DNA of 64,000 nt from Archaeoglobus sp. JdFR-27 (GTDB taxonomy: Archaea; Halobacteriota; Archaeoglobi; Archaeoglobales; Archaeoglobaceae). The position numbers were made by a program, and so were the translations under genes. Location of the stretch: NCBI GenBank assembly GCA_002011235.1, contig MTMO01000055.1:1-64000 (forward strand), given 5' to 3'. Of this stretch, positions 42,252 to 50,645 are shown piece after piece. Position 1 is the first letter of the stretch. The number at the start of each line of letters is the position of its first letter. The notes beneath the pieces were generated by a model. The model worked only from the letters and a program-made list of their open reading frames with translations, was not told where the DNA came from and ran no database searches.

Positions 42252-43467
42252 AAAGCCCGAATGTGGGCTTTGTAAGGAAGATGAAGAATTAAGCAGCGAA
42301 CTCGTTTCGGAGTTGCTCTATTCTTTCTTTAATCCATATTCCAAAAAAGAAGGAAATATAAGCTCGAAAGATTACATCAAACAGAATCTTGAAAATGGCG
42401 AATCCTTAGAGAACTTCGAAACCTTAGATATGATTTTAAAGGATTTAATAGCTAATTTCGGGTACTCGAATTCTTCATGGATTGAGAGGGTCGATGAGTT
42501 TAGAAAAGCGAAACAGAAGGCATGGGAACAAATAAAAAAGGAATTGATGGAAGGTTTGATTACGCAGGAAGATCTCAGTCCGAATGATTTAATAGAGAAC
42601 CTTGGAGAGGAAATCCTTGAGGATCTGATGAAAGAAGGCTATATCGAGGGCTATGAGAGGCGAAGATACAGGAAAATGATACTTTTCAGCAAACAGGCCG
42701 AAAAAATGGTCGGTGAGAAGATTATCCAGCTTGCAGTAGAGGAGTTGCCAGTCAAAAATCCAGGAGAGGAGGAGACTCCCAAAAAGAGTGTTTCCGTATT
42801 CTCAAGTTATTTCCTTACGGATTACGACCCATTTACCCATGTATTTGATAACATCGATTTGTCGGAAACACTTTTGAATTGCGCATTGAAAGACGACTTT
42901 TCTTTTGATGAGAAAAACATTATCGCAAGGGAACCTAAGCATCTCGAAAAAATAATCTACATAATGCTAATCGATGTTAGCGACTCAATGAGAGGGAAAA
43001 AATTCATTGGAGCAATAGAATCTGCAATAGGGCTAAGAGAGGCAATAAAAAGGCGAGATTCTAAAGAACTTAAGGTTATAGCCTTCAACCACAGAGCAAG
43101 AGAGGTTGATAGAGGAGAGATCCTCAATCTATATCCACAGGGGAGAACAGACATCGGTCTCGCTTTAAAAAAAGCAAGGGAAAGTATAAAGAAATCTGAC
43201 GGAACCGGCATAGTATTCCTTATCACAGACGGAGAACCAACCTCGAGCTTCAATCCCTACATCTCTCCTGGAAAATGTGCTGTGAGAGAGGCAAAACTTC
43301 TCAGAAATGTCGACGCAAGGCTCTCGATTATAATGCTCGGAAGGGATGAGAGTTTCAGACGGCTTTGTGAGCATATGGCAAAAGCTTGTGGTAGATCGAG
43401 GATATTCTATTTTTCAGATCCCCTCAACTTGAAAAACTACTTTATAAAGAGTTTTATGAGGGGTTAG
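42217..43467 (+). CDS. VWA-domain protein partner (ChlD/CobT-like)
   Basis: The ORF starts at 42202, but MNMLEREPSK at 42217 has a GGAAAG upstream at fair spacing; either way it overlaps the AAA+ gene by 35-50 bases. Residues 1-240 are charged and helical; the C-terminal 170 residues are a von Willebrand A domain with the MIDAS motif MLIDVSDSMRGKK, a Thr in GRTDIG and FLITDGEPTSS. AAA+ plus VWA pairs are used for metal insertion or protein activation. The overlap implies translational coupling. Confidence 0.85.
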   Translation: MNMLEREPSKIEKPECGLCKEDEELSSELVSELLYSFFNPYSKKEGNISSKDYIKQNLENGESLENFETLDMILKDLIANFGYSNSSWIERVDEFRKAKQKAWEQIKKELMEGLITQEDLSPNDLIENLGEEILEDLMKEGYIEGYERRRYRKMILFSKQAEKMVGEKIIQLAVEELPVKNPGEEETPKKSVSVFSSYFLTDYDPFTHVFDNIDLSETLLNCALKDDFSFDEKNIIAREPKHLEKIIYIMLIDVSDSMRGKKFIGAIESAIGLREAIKRRDSKELKVIAFNHRAREVDRGEILNLYPQGRTDIGLALKKARESIKKSDGTGIVFLITDGEPTSSFNPYISPGKCAVREAKLLRNVDARLSIIMLGRDESFRRLCEHMAKACGRSRIFYFSDPLNLKNYFIKSFMRG

Positions 43468-43497
43468 TCGTAGATTCAGCGATAAATAACTCAGCTA

Positions 43498-44436
43498 TCA
43501 ATCGTAATGCTCTGGTGAGACAATTATCTCCTCTTCAGTTGGAAGTCTAAAACCAAACCTCTCTTTTATAACGAGATACGCCATCTCTGGCGGTATTGCA
43601 CCTATTTCAGTTATTATCAAGTCTATATATCTTCTAGGAGTTATGTCAAAGGCTGGGTTTCTCACCCTAATCCCTGCAGAAAGCAAGTCCTCTGGAGCCA
43701 CCTCCCTCGGTGATCTTTCCTCTATAACCACTGTCTCGCCGGCGAGGGTTTTCGGACTGAACTTGTAGGTTTCCGCTGCAACCATGAATGGAACCTTAAA
43801 TTCATTAGCGCACAAAGCTATTTGAGATGTGCCTATCTTGTTTATCAGCGCACCGTTAACCGTTATGGCATCCGCTCCAACAATAACATAATCCATTTCC
43901 CTCATGAAATATCGAACGGCTGAATCTACTATGAGCGTTACGGGAATTCCTTCGCTCTTTAATTCCCTGACGGTTATGTGGCCTTGATATCTTGGCCTTG
44001 ACTCGGTTGCAAAAACCTCAATGTCTTTCCCAGCCTCATGAGCTTCCTTAATGATCGAAAGCGCAGCAGAGGAATTACAATGGGTTAAAATTGTTGCAGA
44101 TTGCTTTATCCTCCTAACTCCAATTTTCCCAATCTCTCTTCTAGCAGAATCTACCCAATTGATGAATTCCAATGCTCTTTTAATCAAATCTTCTCTTTTT
44201 TCCTCAACAGTCCTGCCAGAGTACTGCATAACATAATTTATGGCGTTATAGAGACTTACAGCTGTTGGCCTGGTGTTAAGGAGCATATCTGCTGCTTCCT
44301 TTATTTTAACATCAAAATCATCGTCGATTTTCTGGGCAAATTTCAACAGAGATTCAGCAGCAAATCGAGCAATTTTTGCCGCTCCTCTAACTTCCATGTT
44401 GATTATTTTTCTTGCAGCCTCCTCTATCATTTCCAT
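43498..44436 (-). CDS. Ribose-1,5-bisphosphate isomerase (eIF2B-like family)
   Basis: A 312-residue protein of the eIF2B/MtnA-like superfamily. Motifs TILTHCNSSAALSIIKEA, EVFATESRPRYQGHITVRELK, VGADAITVNGALINKIGTSQIAL and VAAETYKFSPKT match archaeal R15P isomerases. These convert ribose-1,5-bisphosphate to ribulose-1,5-bisphosphate for type III RuBisCO in AMP degradation. AMP phosphorylase and RuBisCO are not in this window. It starts two bases after the ROK kinase gene ends, so they form an operon. Confidence 0.92.
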   Translation of the reverse strand: MEMIEEAARKIINMEVRGAAKIARFAAESLLKFAQKIDDDFDVKIKEAADMLLNTRPTAVSLYNAINYVMQYSGRTVEEKREDLIKRALEFINWVDSARREIGKIGVRRIKQSATILTHCNSSAALSIIKEAHEAGKDIEVFATESRPRYQGHITVRELKSEGIPVTLIVDSAVRYFMREMDYVIVGADAITVNGALINKIGTSQIALCANEFKVPFMVAAETYKFSPKTLAGETVVIEERSPREVAPEDLLSAGIRVRNPAFDITPRRYIDLIITEIGAIPPEMAYLVIKERFGFRLPTEEEIIVSPEHYD

Positions 44437-44438
44437 TA

Positions 44439-45212
44439 TTATCCCTCCTTGGCAAGCATGGCCGCTCCCTTGGCCACTGCAAGTTCATCGTTTATACTAA
44501 CGATTTTCGGATTGAATTCCGGCATAAGATAGTTTCCAACTTCTTTTTTGACCCTTGCAATATCAAGTCTACTTCCAATTCTCCCACCAATGATTACAGC
44601 TTCAAAATCCATGAGCATGACTGCAAAACCAATAACCCTGCAGAACTCCTTGAATCCTTTTATTTCATAAACCTTGCTCTCATCAAGCTTAAACAATTCT
44701 TTGGCTTCCTTACCTGTTTCCTTTTTTATTGCCCAGCCGCCGAAATACGCTTCAAGATGGTCTTTTCCTCCGCAAACACATTTCCTTCCTGAGCTTCCAA
44801 CGACTACATGCCCTATTTCACTCGCCAAACCTCTTCCTCTATAGATCTTCCCACCTATTACAATCCCTGATCCAATTCCCGTTCCAACAGTGATGCCAAG
44901 CATATTCTCGAAACCCAATTTTTTTGAGGTATAAAAGGCAAAGCAGTTTGCATCGTTCTCCATTAACCAATCAAATTTAGGCACCCTAGGAAGATTTGGA
45001 GCCTTTACGATTTTTCCATCCCTAATCCATGCCGCAACACCAACACAACTTCTTTCTATACCATATCTTCTTTCACAATCTTTTATGATCTCAGAAATTT
45101 CTGAAATTTTATCAGATGTTTTGAAAGATTGTAGGTGCCTGAACTCTCCAGAATCTTCAAGTAAAACGATATCTATGTTAGTCCCACCTATATCGATCCC
45201 GAGAAATGGCAT
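44439..45212 (-). CDS. ROK family sugar kinase
   Basis: A 257-residue ASKHA kinase. It has the phosphate-binding FLGIDIGGTNIDIVLLEDSG, GITVGTGIGSGIVIGGKIY, EIGHVVVGSSGRKCVCGGKDHLEAY with the ROK zinc-binding Cys cluster and the catalytic Asp in MENDANCFA. It is somewhat short for the family (about 300). The exact sugar cannot be read. It lies directly upstream of ribose-1,5-bisphosphate isomerase, which suggests work on a ribose or nucleoside-derived sugar rather than only glucose. Confidence 0.9.
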   Translation of the reverse strand: MPFLGIDIGGTNIDIVLLEDSGEFRHLQSFKTSDKISEISEIIKDCERRYGIERSCVGVAAWIRDGKIVKAPNLPRVPKFDWLMENDANCFAFYTSKKLGFENMLGITVGTGIGSGIVIGGKIYRGRGLASEIGHVVVGSSGRKCVCGGKDHLEAYFGGWAIKKETGKEAKELFKLDESKVYEIKGFKEFCRVIGFAVMLMDFEAVIIGGRIGSRLDIARVKKEVGNYLMPEFNPKIVSINDELAVAKGAAMLAKEG

Positions 45213-45291
45213 GGGAAGAATAGCCTACAATGTTTTAAAACGTTAACTCTTCCAACGGAAAGAATATATCTTTGCTCGAGAAATTAGAATC

Positions 45292-45900
45292 ATGGTAAAA
45301 TTGCTCAGTTTTGAAGAAGGTGTTAAGGCTGTAAAACTCGCAAGAAGAGCAATAGAGAAATATTTAAACGATAAAATCGTGCTCAAAGAGAGATATGAGG
45401 GTGTTTTTTCTGAGAAGAGAGGCGTTTTCGTAACCCTGAGAAAAGACAAGAATTTAAGAGGTTGTATTGGCTTTCCATATCCCTACAAACGGCTCGATGA
45501 GGCCATAATTGACTCTGCAATAGCCGCAGCTACCGAAGATCCAAGATTTCCTCCTGTTAAACCTAAGGAGATGGATGAAATAACCGTTGAGGTTACCGTT
45601 CTCACACCTCCAGAAAAGATTGAGGCAAAACTTGAAGAGTTGCCTGAACATGTTGAGATAGGAAGGCATGGGCTAATTGTTAGAAGGGGGGCTTTTTCAG
45701 GTCTTCTCCTCCCCCAGGTTGCAATTGAGTACAACTTCGATGCAGAAGAATTTCTTTCCCAGACATGTATGAAAGCTGGACTACCTCCGGATTGCTGGTT
45801 GATGGAGGGGACGGAAGTGTACAAGTATGAAGGGCAGATCTTTGAGGAGAGGGAACCAAGAGGAGAGATAGTAGAGTTAGATGCTAAATCATACTGTTAA
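45292..45900 (+). CDS. AMMECR1 domain protein
   Basis: A 202-residue protein matching AMMECR1 (PF01871). It contains the invariant [18 protein letters not shown], then [30 protein letters not shown] and [21 protein letters not shown]. Conserved across archaea, bacteria and eukaryotes, of unsettled function, often next to MEMO1/radical SAM genes; none are adjacent here. It is divergent from the ROK gene and upstream of PCNA. Confidence 0.93.
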   Translation: MVKLLSFEEGVKAVKLARRAIEKYLNDKIVLKERYEGVFSEKRGVFVTLRKDKNLRGCIGFPYPYKRLDEAIIDSAIAAATEDPRFPPVKPKEMDEITVEVTVLTPPEKIEAKLEELPEHVEIGRHGLIVRRGAFSGLLLPQVAIEYNFDAEEFLSQTCMKAGLPPDCWLMEGTEVYKYEGQIFEEREPRGEIVELDAKSYC

Positions 45901-45958
45901 AGGGAGGGAAGCAGATATGAGGAATTTTGGCGAGTTCTGGAAATTTTATGGCATAAAG

Positions 45959-46003
45959 AAAATTATAAATAATTTCCGCAATACTTCTCACAAACGGTGA
46001 TGC
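45959..46003 (+). promoter_or_regulatory. Predicted promoter and Shine-Dalgarno of pcn
   Basis: AATTATAAATAA (about 45960-45971) is a strong TATA-like box, and GGTGAT at about 45997-46002 precedes the PCNA ATG at 46007. The leader is short, about 20 bases. The box would drive the pcn-priL-pelA gene run. Confidence 0.5.
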
Positions 46004-46006
46004 TCA

Positions 46007-46744
46007 ATGGTAGATGTAATTTTGAACGGAGAAATTTTGAAGATGGTCTCAAAAGCGATGGTGTCCCTTGTCAGCGAAGCAAGATTTCACTTCAAGGAGG
46101 AGGGTTTGCATTCAAGGGCAGTTGACCCAGCAAATGTCGCGATGGTTATAGTAGATGTCCCAACATCCTCTTTCGAATCCTATAATGTTGATGGTGAGTT
46201 CATTGCTGGGGTTGATGTAAACCGAATTTTCGATATCTCGAAATCGATAAAGAGTGACGAGATAGTTGAGCTTACCGTTGTTGATGAGACCTCTCTCGTA
46301 ATCAAATTCGGAAGTGTGAGGTATTCAGTCTCACTCATCGATCCCTCAGCGATCAGAAAGGAGCCAAGGGTTCCACAGATAGATCTTCCCGCAAAGATAG
46401 TCATGGATGCCGGAGAGTTCAGGAAGGCCATTATGGCGGCCGACAAAATAAGCGATCACGTTGTCTTCAGAACTAATAGCGAAGGATTCTTTATTGAGGC
46501 GGAGGGAGATGTCGACAAAATAACCTTCCACCTAACAGAGGCTGAACTCGCGGAATTCAATGGAATGGAAGCAAGGAGTATGTTTTCCCTTGAATACCTA
46601 AAAGAGTTCGTAAAAATCGCCTCTCCTGGAGATGTGTTAACGATAAGACTCGGAAACGATTATCCTGGAAGGATGCTTTTCGAAGTGGCTGCGGGGAAGG
46701 TTAAGGTAGAGTATATTCTTGCTCCAAGGATTGAGGCTGAATAA
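46007..46744 (+). CDS. pcn: DNA polymerase sliding clamp (PCNA)
   Basis: A 245-residue clamp of normal length. Recognised: ARFHFKEEGLHSRAVDPANVAMV at the N terminus, the centre loop and interdomain connector IRKEPRVPQIDLPAKIVMDAGEF, and SLEYLKEFVKIASPGDVLTIRLGNDYPGRMLF before the C-terminal YILAPRIEAE. It forms the homotrimeric ring that tethers polymerases and repair enzymes. The end overlaps the earliest start of the primase large-subunit frame; the two replication genes are thus in one operon. Confidence 0.97.
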   Translation: MVDVILNGEILKMVSKAMVSLVSEARFHFKEEGLHSRAVDPANVAMVIVDVPTSSFESYNVDGEFIAGVDVNRIFDISKSIKSDEIVELTVVDETSLVIKFGSVRYSVSLIDPSAIRKEPRVPQIDLPAKIVMDAGEFRKAIMAADKISDHVVFRTNSEGFFIEAEGDVDKITFHLTEAELAEFNGMEARSMFSLEYLKEFVKIASPGDVLTIRLGNDYPGRMLFEVAAGKVKVEYILAPRIEAE

Positions 46745-46760
46745 AATTTCTTTCACCTTT

Positions 46761-47981
46761 ATGCCCGTTCTCACAGCAAAGAAGAAACCATATCTGCCTT
46801 TCTTTCCCTTAATAATAAAGTACCCTTTTCTCAAAATAACAGGGATGTTCTTAGAACACGAATTCGGTAGTATTGAAAACATGTTCAATGCTGCGAAAAG
46901 AAACTATGTTGTGGCTGAAGGGGTTGAAAGGGGTAAGAAGATTGTAAAATCGATTGTGGAAGGAACTGAAATTACGTTTAAAGACATAATTGAGGATTTT
47001 TCTTGTTTTGATTGTGAAATTGGGTGTTATAAAAAATGTGAGATTGGGTTTTTAAGTCACGAATGCTTTTCATGTAGCGAATGTTTTAGGAACTGTTCAT
47101 TTGAGTCGGAGACCGAATTTTACCTTAAAAGAAAGAAAGATGCGATTATTTCTGCGATAGGCTATCTATATTCACGGATTCTATCTTCTAACCTCGAAGA
47201 TTGGGTTTTAAGGAAGTATGCTGTTAAAGAATCAGAGAGGTACGCCAGAATTTTCTTTTCAGAAGGAATTGGCGTATTAAAGTTAATTTCCTCAGATCTT
47301 GGTGTAAAGGTAAGGTATTCTAAAGATTTTAAGGTTCATGTTTCCTCCTACCTAAAGGTTGCTGTTAAGATTAAAGCTCCTACTTGGAGATTGCTGAACA
47401 GGAGATTGAAGAGAGGTTACATACCCTTAAGCAAGAGAGATTTTTTAAGGGTTCTTGAGGAACATCTCAGGAATAAACTGTCTCAGAGAGAAGATTACAC
47501 CTCCATACTCAAATTTGACTTTATAAAAGAGGATATTGGGGAGTTTAAAGTTATTGCTGAGAGAAAAAGGGAAAAATTACCAAAAATCAGCTTTGAAAGA
47601 ATTGAGGTTTCAGATTTTCCACCTTGCATGCGAAAGATTCTTTCAGATCTTCAAGCGGGTGTGAATATCCCCCATACGGCAAGATTTGCCATAACATCCT
47701 TCCTCCTCAACCTCGGGATGGATATTAAGGAGATTATCGATCTTTATAAAACAGCTCCAGACTTCGATGAGGATAAAACGAGGTATCAGGTTGAGCATAT
47801 CGCTGGGGCAAAGGGAACCGAATACGAGACTCCTTCATGCGAAACTATGAAAACGTATCACAACTGCTTTTACGACGAGTCATGCAAAGGAATTTACCAC
47901 CCAATTCAGTATTACTCTGAAAAGATTAAGAAGAATAGAGGTTGGGTAAAAAGCAAGAAGGCAGAGAGACAAGGGAAGTGA
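46761..47981 (+). CDS. priL: DNA primase large subunit with an extra eight-cysteine insertion
   Basis: The track begins at 46719 inside pcn; the ATG at 46761 (MPVLTAKKKPYLPFFPLIIKY) gives 406 residues. The C-terminal domain has the PriL Fe-S ligands: FPPCMRKIL, SCETMKTYHNC and ESCKG, with NIPHTARFAITSFLLNLG between. Unusually, residues 82-112 hold eight cysteines: C-x2-C-x3-C-x3-C, eight residues, then C-x2-C-x2-C-x3-C, similar to a two-cluster ferredoxin. Most PriL proteins lack this. The subunit binds PriS and the template and helps start primers. Located between pcn and pelA with overlapping genes. Confidence 0.9.
   Translation: MPVLTAKKKPYLPFFPLIIKYPFLKITGMFLEHEFGSIENMFNAAKRNYVVAEGVERGKKIVKSIVEGTEITFKDIIEDFSCFDCEIGCYKKCEIGFLSHECFSCSECFRNCSFESETEFYLKRKKDAIISAIGYLYSRILSSNLEDWVLRKYAVKESERYARIFFSEGIGVLKLISSDLGVKVRYSKDFKVHVSSYLKVAVKIKAPTWRLLNRRLKRGYIPLSKRDFLRVLEEHLRNKLSQREDYTSILKFDFIKEDIGEFKVIAERKREKLPKISFERIEVSDFPPCMRKILSDLQAGVNIPHTARFAITSFLLNLGMDIKEIIDLYKTAPDFDEDKTRYQVEHIAGAKGTEYETPSCETMKTYHNCFYDESCKGIYHPIQYYSEKIKKNRGWVKSKKAERQGK
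47004..47096 (+). other. Eight-cysteine, ferredoxin-like segment inside priL
   Basis: Encodes CFDCEIGCYKKC and CFSCSECFRNC separated by eight residues. The second half is the classical C-x2-C-x2-C-x3-C ferredoxin ligand pattern, the first a close variant. It is in frame, within the N-terminal helical domain, without change in base use. One or two additional [4Fe-4S] clusters, or zinc, could be bound. Confidence 0.6.
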
Positions 47982-49021
47982 AGGAGTTGAAGGTAGTAGA
48001 GGAGAGACTAAAGGGAAATGAGGGAGAGATCAAGCTGATTCCAGAAAATCTGGATGATATTTGGCATTTGAGACATATAATCGAACCTGGAGACGTTGTG
48101 TTTGCCCTCACAAAGAGGATAAGCGAGAGCAGCGATAAGTTAAGGAGTGACAAGGAAAAGATCACTGTTAGGCTTGGAATCAGGGTTGAGAAAGTTGAAT
48201 TCCATAGATTTGCGAATAGGCTAAGGGTTTCAGGATTGATAGTTGCAGGAGTTGAGGATTCTGGACATCACACATTGAACATCTCCGTTGGGACAGAGGT
48301 TAGTGTCATAAAGGAGTGTTGGAAGGATGAGCAGCTTGATAGAATTAAGAGGGCGATAGAGGCATCAAAGAGGCCTGAAGTTGTTATCGTGGTGATAGAA
48401 GAGGGTGAGGCAACCATAGGGGTTTTGAGGGAGTGGGGAGTTGAGGAGGTTGCAAGCATAACGAGAAGCTATGGAAAGGGGATGGGAGATTACCGAAAAG
48501 AGTTTTTTGGAGAGATCTTATCCACCTTAAAAAACCTTGATTTTAGATATGCAGTTATTGCTGGCCCTGGGTTTACAAAGGAGGATTTCATAAAGTTCGT
48601 GAGAGAAAGAGAAGCTGAGCTGTCAAAGAAGCTGATTAAAGCGGATGTGTCCTCTACGGGCAGACGAGGGTTTGTTGAAGTTTTGAGGAGAGGGGTTGTA
48701 ACTAGGATTGTCGGGGAGCTAAGACTTGCTGAAGAGGCAGAATACATCGAGAGGCTTCTCGGCGAGATAGCAAAGAATGGCAACGTAGCTTATGGACTGA
48801 ATGAGGTTGAGAAAGCACTGAATTATGGAGCAATAGATGTGTTGCTAATAACGGATGAGTTTTTGATGGAAGAAAGAGAGAAATGGGATGTAGACTCTTT
48901 ACTTGAAGATGTTGAAAAAGGGAACGGGAAAGTTGTAATAATGAGCTCAGAATTCGAGCCAGGAAGACAGTTAAACTCTTTGGGTGGTATTGCAGCCCTC
49001 TTAAGATTTCCCATAGCCTAA
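47978..49021 (+). CDS. pelA: mRNA surveillance protein pelota (Dom34)
   Basis: A protein of about 347 residues. The track start (47942) lies inside priL; the GTG at 47978 overlaps the priL stop as GTGA, a usual coupled start, and the TTG at 47987 (KVVEERLKG) is an alternative. Domains: N-terminal Sm-like domain (IKLIPENLDDIWHLRHIIEPGDVV, VTKRI-like loop), central eRF1_2-like domain (VVIEEGEATIGVL, AVIAGPGFTKEDFIKF) and C-terminal eRF1_3 domain (GLNEVEKALNYGAIDVLLITDE, then LNSLGGIAALLRFPI). With an aEF1A-type GTPase it rescues stalled ribosomes. Confidence 0.95.
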   Translation: MKELKVVEERLKGNEGEIKLIPENLDDIWHLRHIIEPGDVVFALTKRISESSDKLRSDKEKITVRLGIRVEKVEFHRFANRLRVSGLIVAGVEDSGHHTLNISVGTEVSVIKECWKDEQLDRIKRAIEASKRPEVVIVVIEEGEATIGVLREWGVEEVASITRSYGKGMGDYRKEFFGEILSTLKNLDFRYAVIAGPGFTKEDFIKFVREREAELSKKLIKADVSSTGRRGFVEVLRRGVVTRIVGELRLAEEAEYIERLLGEIAKNGNVAYGLNEVEKALNYGAIDVLLITDEFLMEEREKWDVDSLLEDVEKGNGKVVIMSSEFEPGRQLNSLGGIAALLRFPIA

Positions 49022-49073
49022 GGGATGGTATCTTATGCCATCCCAAGATTAAACTTAATACCTTAATACCTTA

Positions 49074-49700
49074 TTACCTTATTACGCTTTTTCCACCACA
49101 AACAACGTAGCTTCCAGCTTTAATTCCGTAATACTTGTTCTTCTCTTTCAAAGGAATTAAGATTTCATTTTCAGCATCTTCAATCCCCTTTATTCTTCTT
49201 ACCGAAGTAATGCTGAAATTTTTCAACTTCACCGCAAGTATTTCGCCATCTTCAGTTTCCTCACAATCTTTGTCATACAGAATGACTTCCATCAGATTAT
49301 AGCAGCCGTTCTCCTTTTCTACAAAAATTTCCCCATACAAAAGTTCTTGCAGAATTGAACTGAAAAAATACCAGTCCTCTTCGACGAGTCTCTGCCTTGG
49401 AAATCTGCTTAAAGCGATGATAACATCCTCTGCAAATTTCTTATCATGTATCAACCAGCAATCCATGCAACTCCAAACGAATTTGCCTTCAGATGTAAGC
49501 TTAATTTCACCACTCATGTTGTAGTTAAGGCAAGGGTAGAAGGGGCAGTAGCAGAAGGTGCAATCCTGGCCGGAGAAATGGCAAGGATAGTACTTGCATT
49601 CAAAAGATGGGCCATATACACCTTCAAAAGCTGAAAAGAGATCTATGAGGGTTTTTTCCCTGAGGCTTTCTATTTCACCTACTTCTCCCCTTTCATCCAT
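49074..49700 (-). CDS. Cysteine-rich small domain protein (PF04071-like)
   Basis: A 208-residue protein. Residues 30-85 have CKYYPCHFSGQDCTFCYCPFYPC and WSCMDCWLIHDKKFAEDVI, at least nine cysteines matching the cysteine-rich small domain that in other archaea is fused to or near cobalamin-biosynthesis proteins such as CobD. It probably binds zinc or Fe-S. The C-terminal 110 residues are not recognised. It is followed by the DUF89 gene upstream at 12 bases, same strand. Link to corrinoid synthesis is by family association only. Confidence 0.8.
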   Translation of the reverse strand: MDERGEVGEIESLREKTLIDLFSAFEGVYGPSFECKYYPCHFSGQDCTFCYCPFYPCLNYNMSGEIKLTSEGKFVWSCMDCWLIHDKKFAEDVIIALSRFPRQRLVEEDWYFFSSILQELLYGEIFVEKENGCYNLMEVILYDKDCEETEDGEILAVKLKNFSITSVRRIKGIEDAENEILIPLKEKNKYYGIKAGSYVVCGGKSVIR

Positions 49701-49711
49701 TTTTCATCCCC

Positions 49712-50578
49712 TCAATTTAGCCTCAGCATAGCAACCATGTCTCCTACCTCAACACCTATAGACTTTGCCACCGGCTCGCACTTTGCAGTAAGCAGAAATG
49801 CAATTGGCAGATCTGATTCTGAAAGGCATTCGTAGTTCGCCATTCCTTTAGCAATAACTATATCTGCCTCATAGATTCTTTTCCTAGTCACCTCCGGAAG
49901 TTCTGATTCGATTATTCCTATTGCTCCCTTGCCATTCGTTAGAATTTCATCAGCAACCTCGTCAATCCCGGCAAATATCGCATCCTCGTAGGTTGCATCA
50001 CTAATTATCGGTTTACCTCTCACAACCACAGTAAGCCTTTCGCAGGCTTTCTTGATTTCTTCCATGAAGAGTCGATCCACAACGATTTCTCCGGAGTTGT
50101 CAGTTAGGTAAACAACTTTCCCCTTACACTTTTGTTTTATCACATCAAGGTTATCGATCTTCAAGTTTTCATTAAACTTCTCTCGAAAGTAATCAAAAAA
50201 AGTAGAATCCTTTACCTCGTGGCCCATTACTCCATAATCAAAGGTGTTTGCGATAATAGATGCTTTGGCAGCGGCTTTAAATTTATCTTCACTCTCCTCA
50301 ATCAGCTTTTTGATTTCAGACAAATACTCTTTCGTTATCCTGTTAGCGTAATCTTTCAGCCCTTTGTAAGGATCTTCATCTTCAAGAGCCTCGTAAACTT
50401 TGCGGTGCATCCTAGTAGCTATCATCGCATTTATCCCTTTTTTTGGATATTCATCTGCCAATATCTTCAATGCCTCCTCAATTGCCTTGTCGATCTTTTC
50501 CTGATTATCAGTTGACAGCCTGGCCTCCATATAAACCCTGTTGAGAAGGCATGATGGACATCTCGGCGAGATTCTCAT
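49712..50578 (-). CDS. DUF89 damage-control phosphatase-like protein
   Basis: A 288-residue DUF89 family protein related to ARMT1 and metabolite damage-control phosphatases. It begins RISPRCPSCLLNRVYMEARL with a CxxC pair, and shows FDYGVMGHEV, YLTDNSGEIVVDRLFMEEI (metal-binding DNxGE motif) and VIAKGMANYECLSE near the end. The group dephosphorylates damaged or inhibitory sugar and cofactor phosphates with Ni2+/Mn2+/Co2+. The substrate in this organism is unknown. It is upstream of the Cys-rich gene, probably in one operon. Confidence 0.9.
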   Translation of the reverse strand: MRISPRCPSCLLNRVYMEARLSTDNQEKIDKAIEEALKILADEYPKKGINAMIATRMHRKVYEALEDEDPYKGLKDYANRITKEYLSEIKKLIEESEDKFKAAAKASIIANTFDYGVMGHEVKDSTFFDYFREKFNENLKIDNLDVIKQKCKGKVVYLTDNSGEIVVDRLFMEEIKKACERLTVVVRGKPIISDATYEDAIFAGIDEVADEILTNGKGAIGIIESELPEVTRKRIYEADIVIAKGMANYECLSESDLPIAFLLTAKCEPVAKSIGVEVGDMVAMLRLN

Positions 50579-50645
50579 TGCTGCACATATAAAGGGAGCA
50601 GATAATAACTTTTCCTTTTTTGATTAGAGTTTTTGATTAGAGTTT

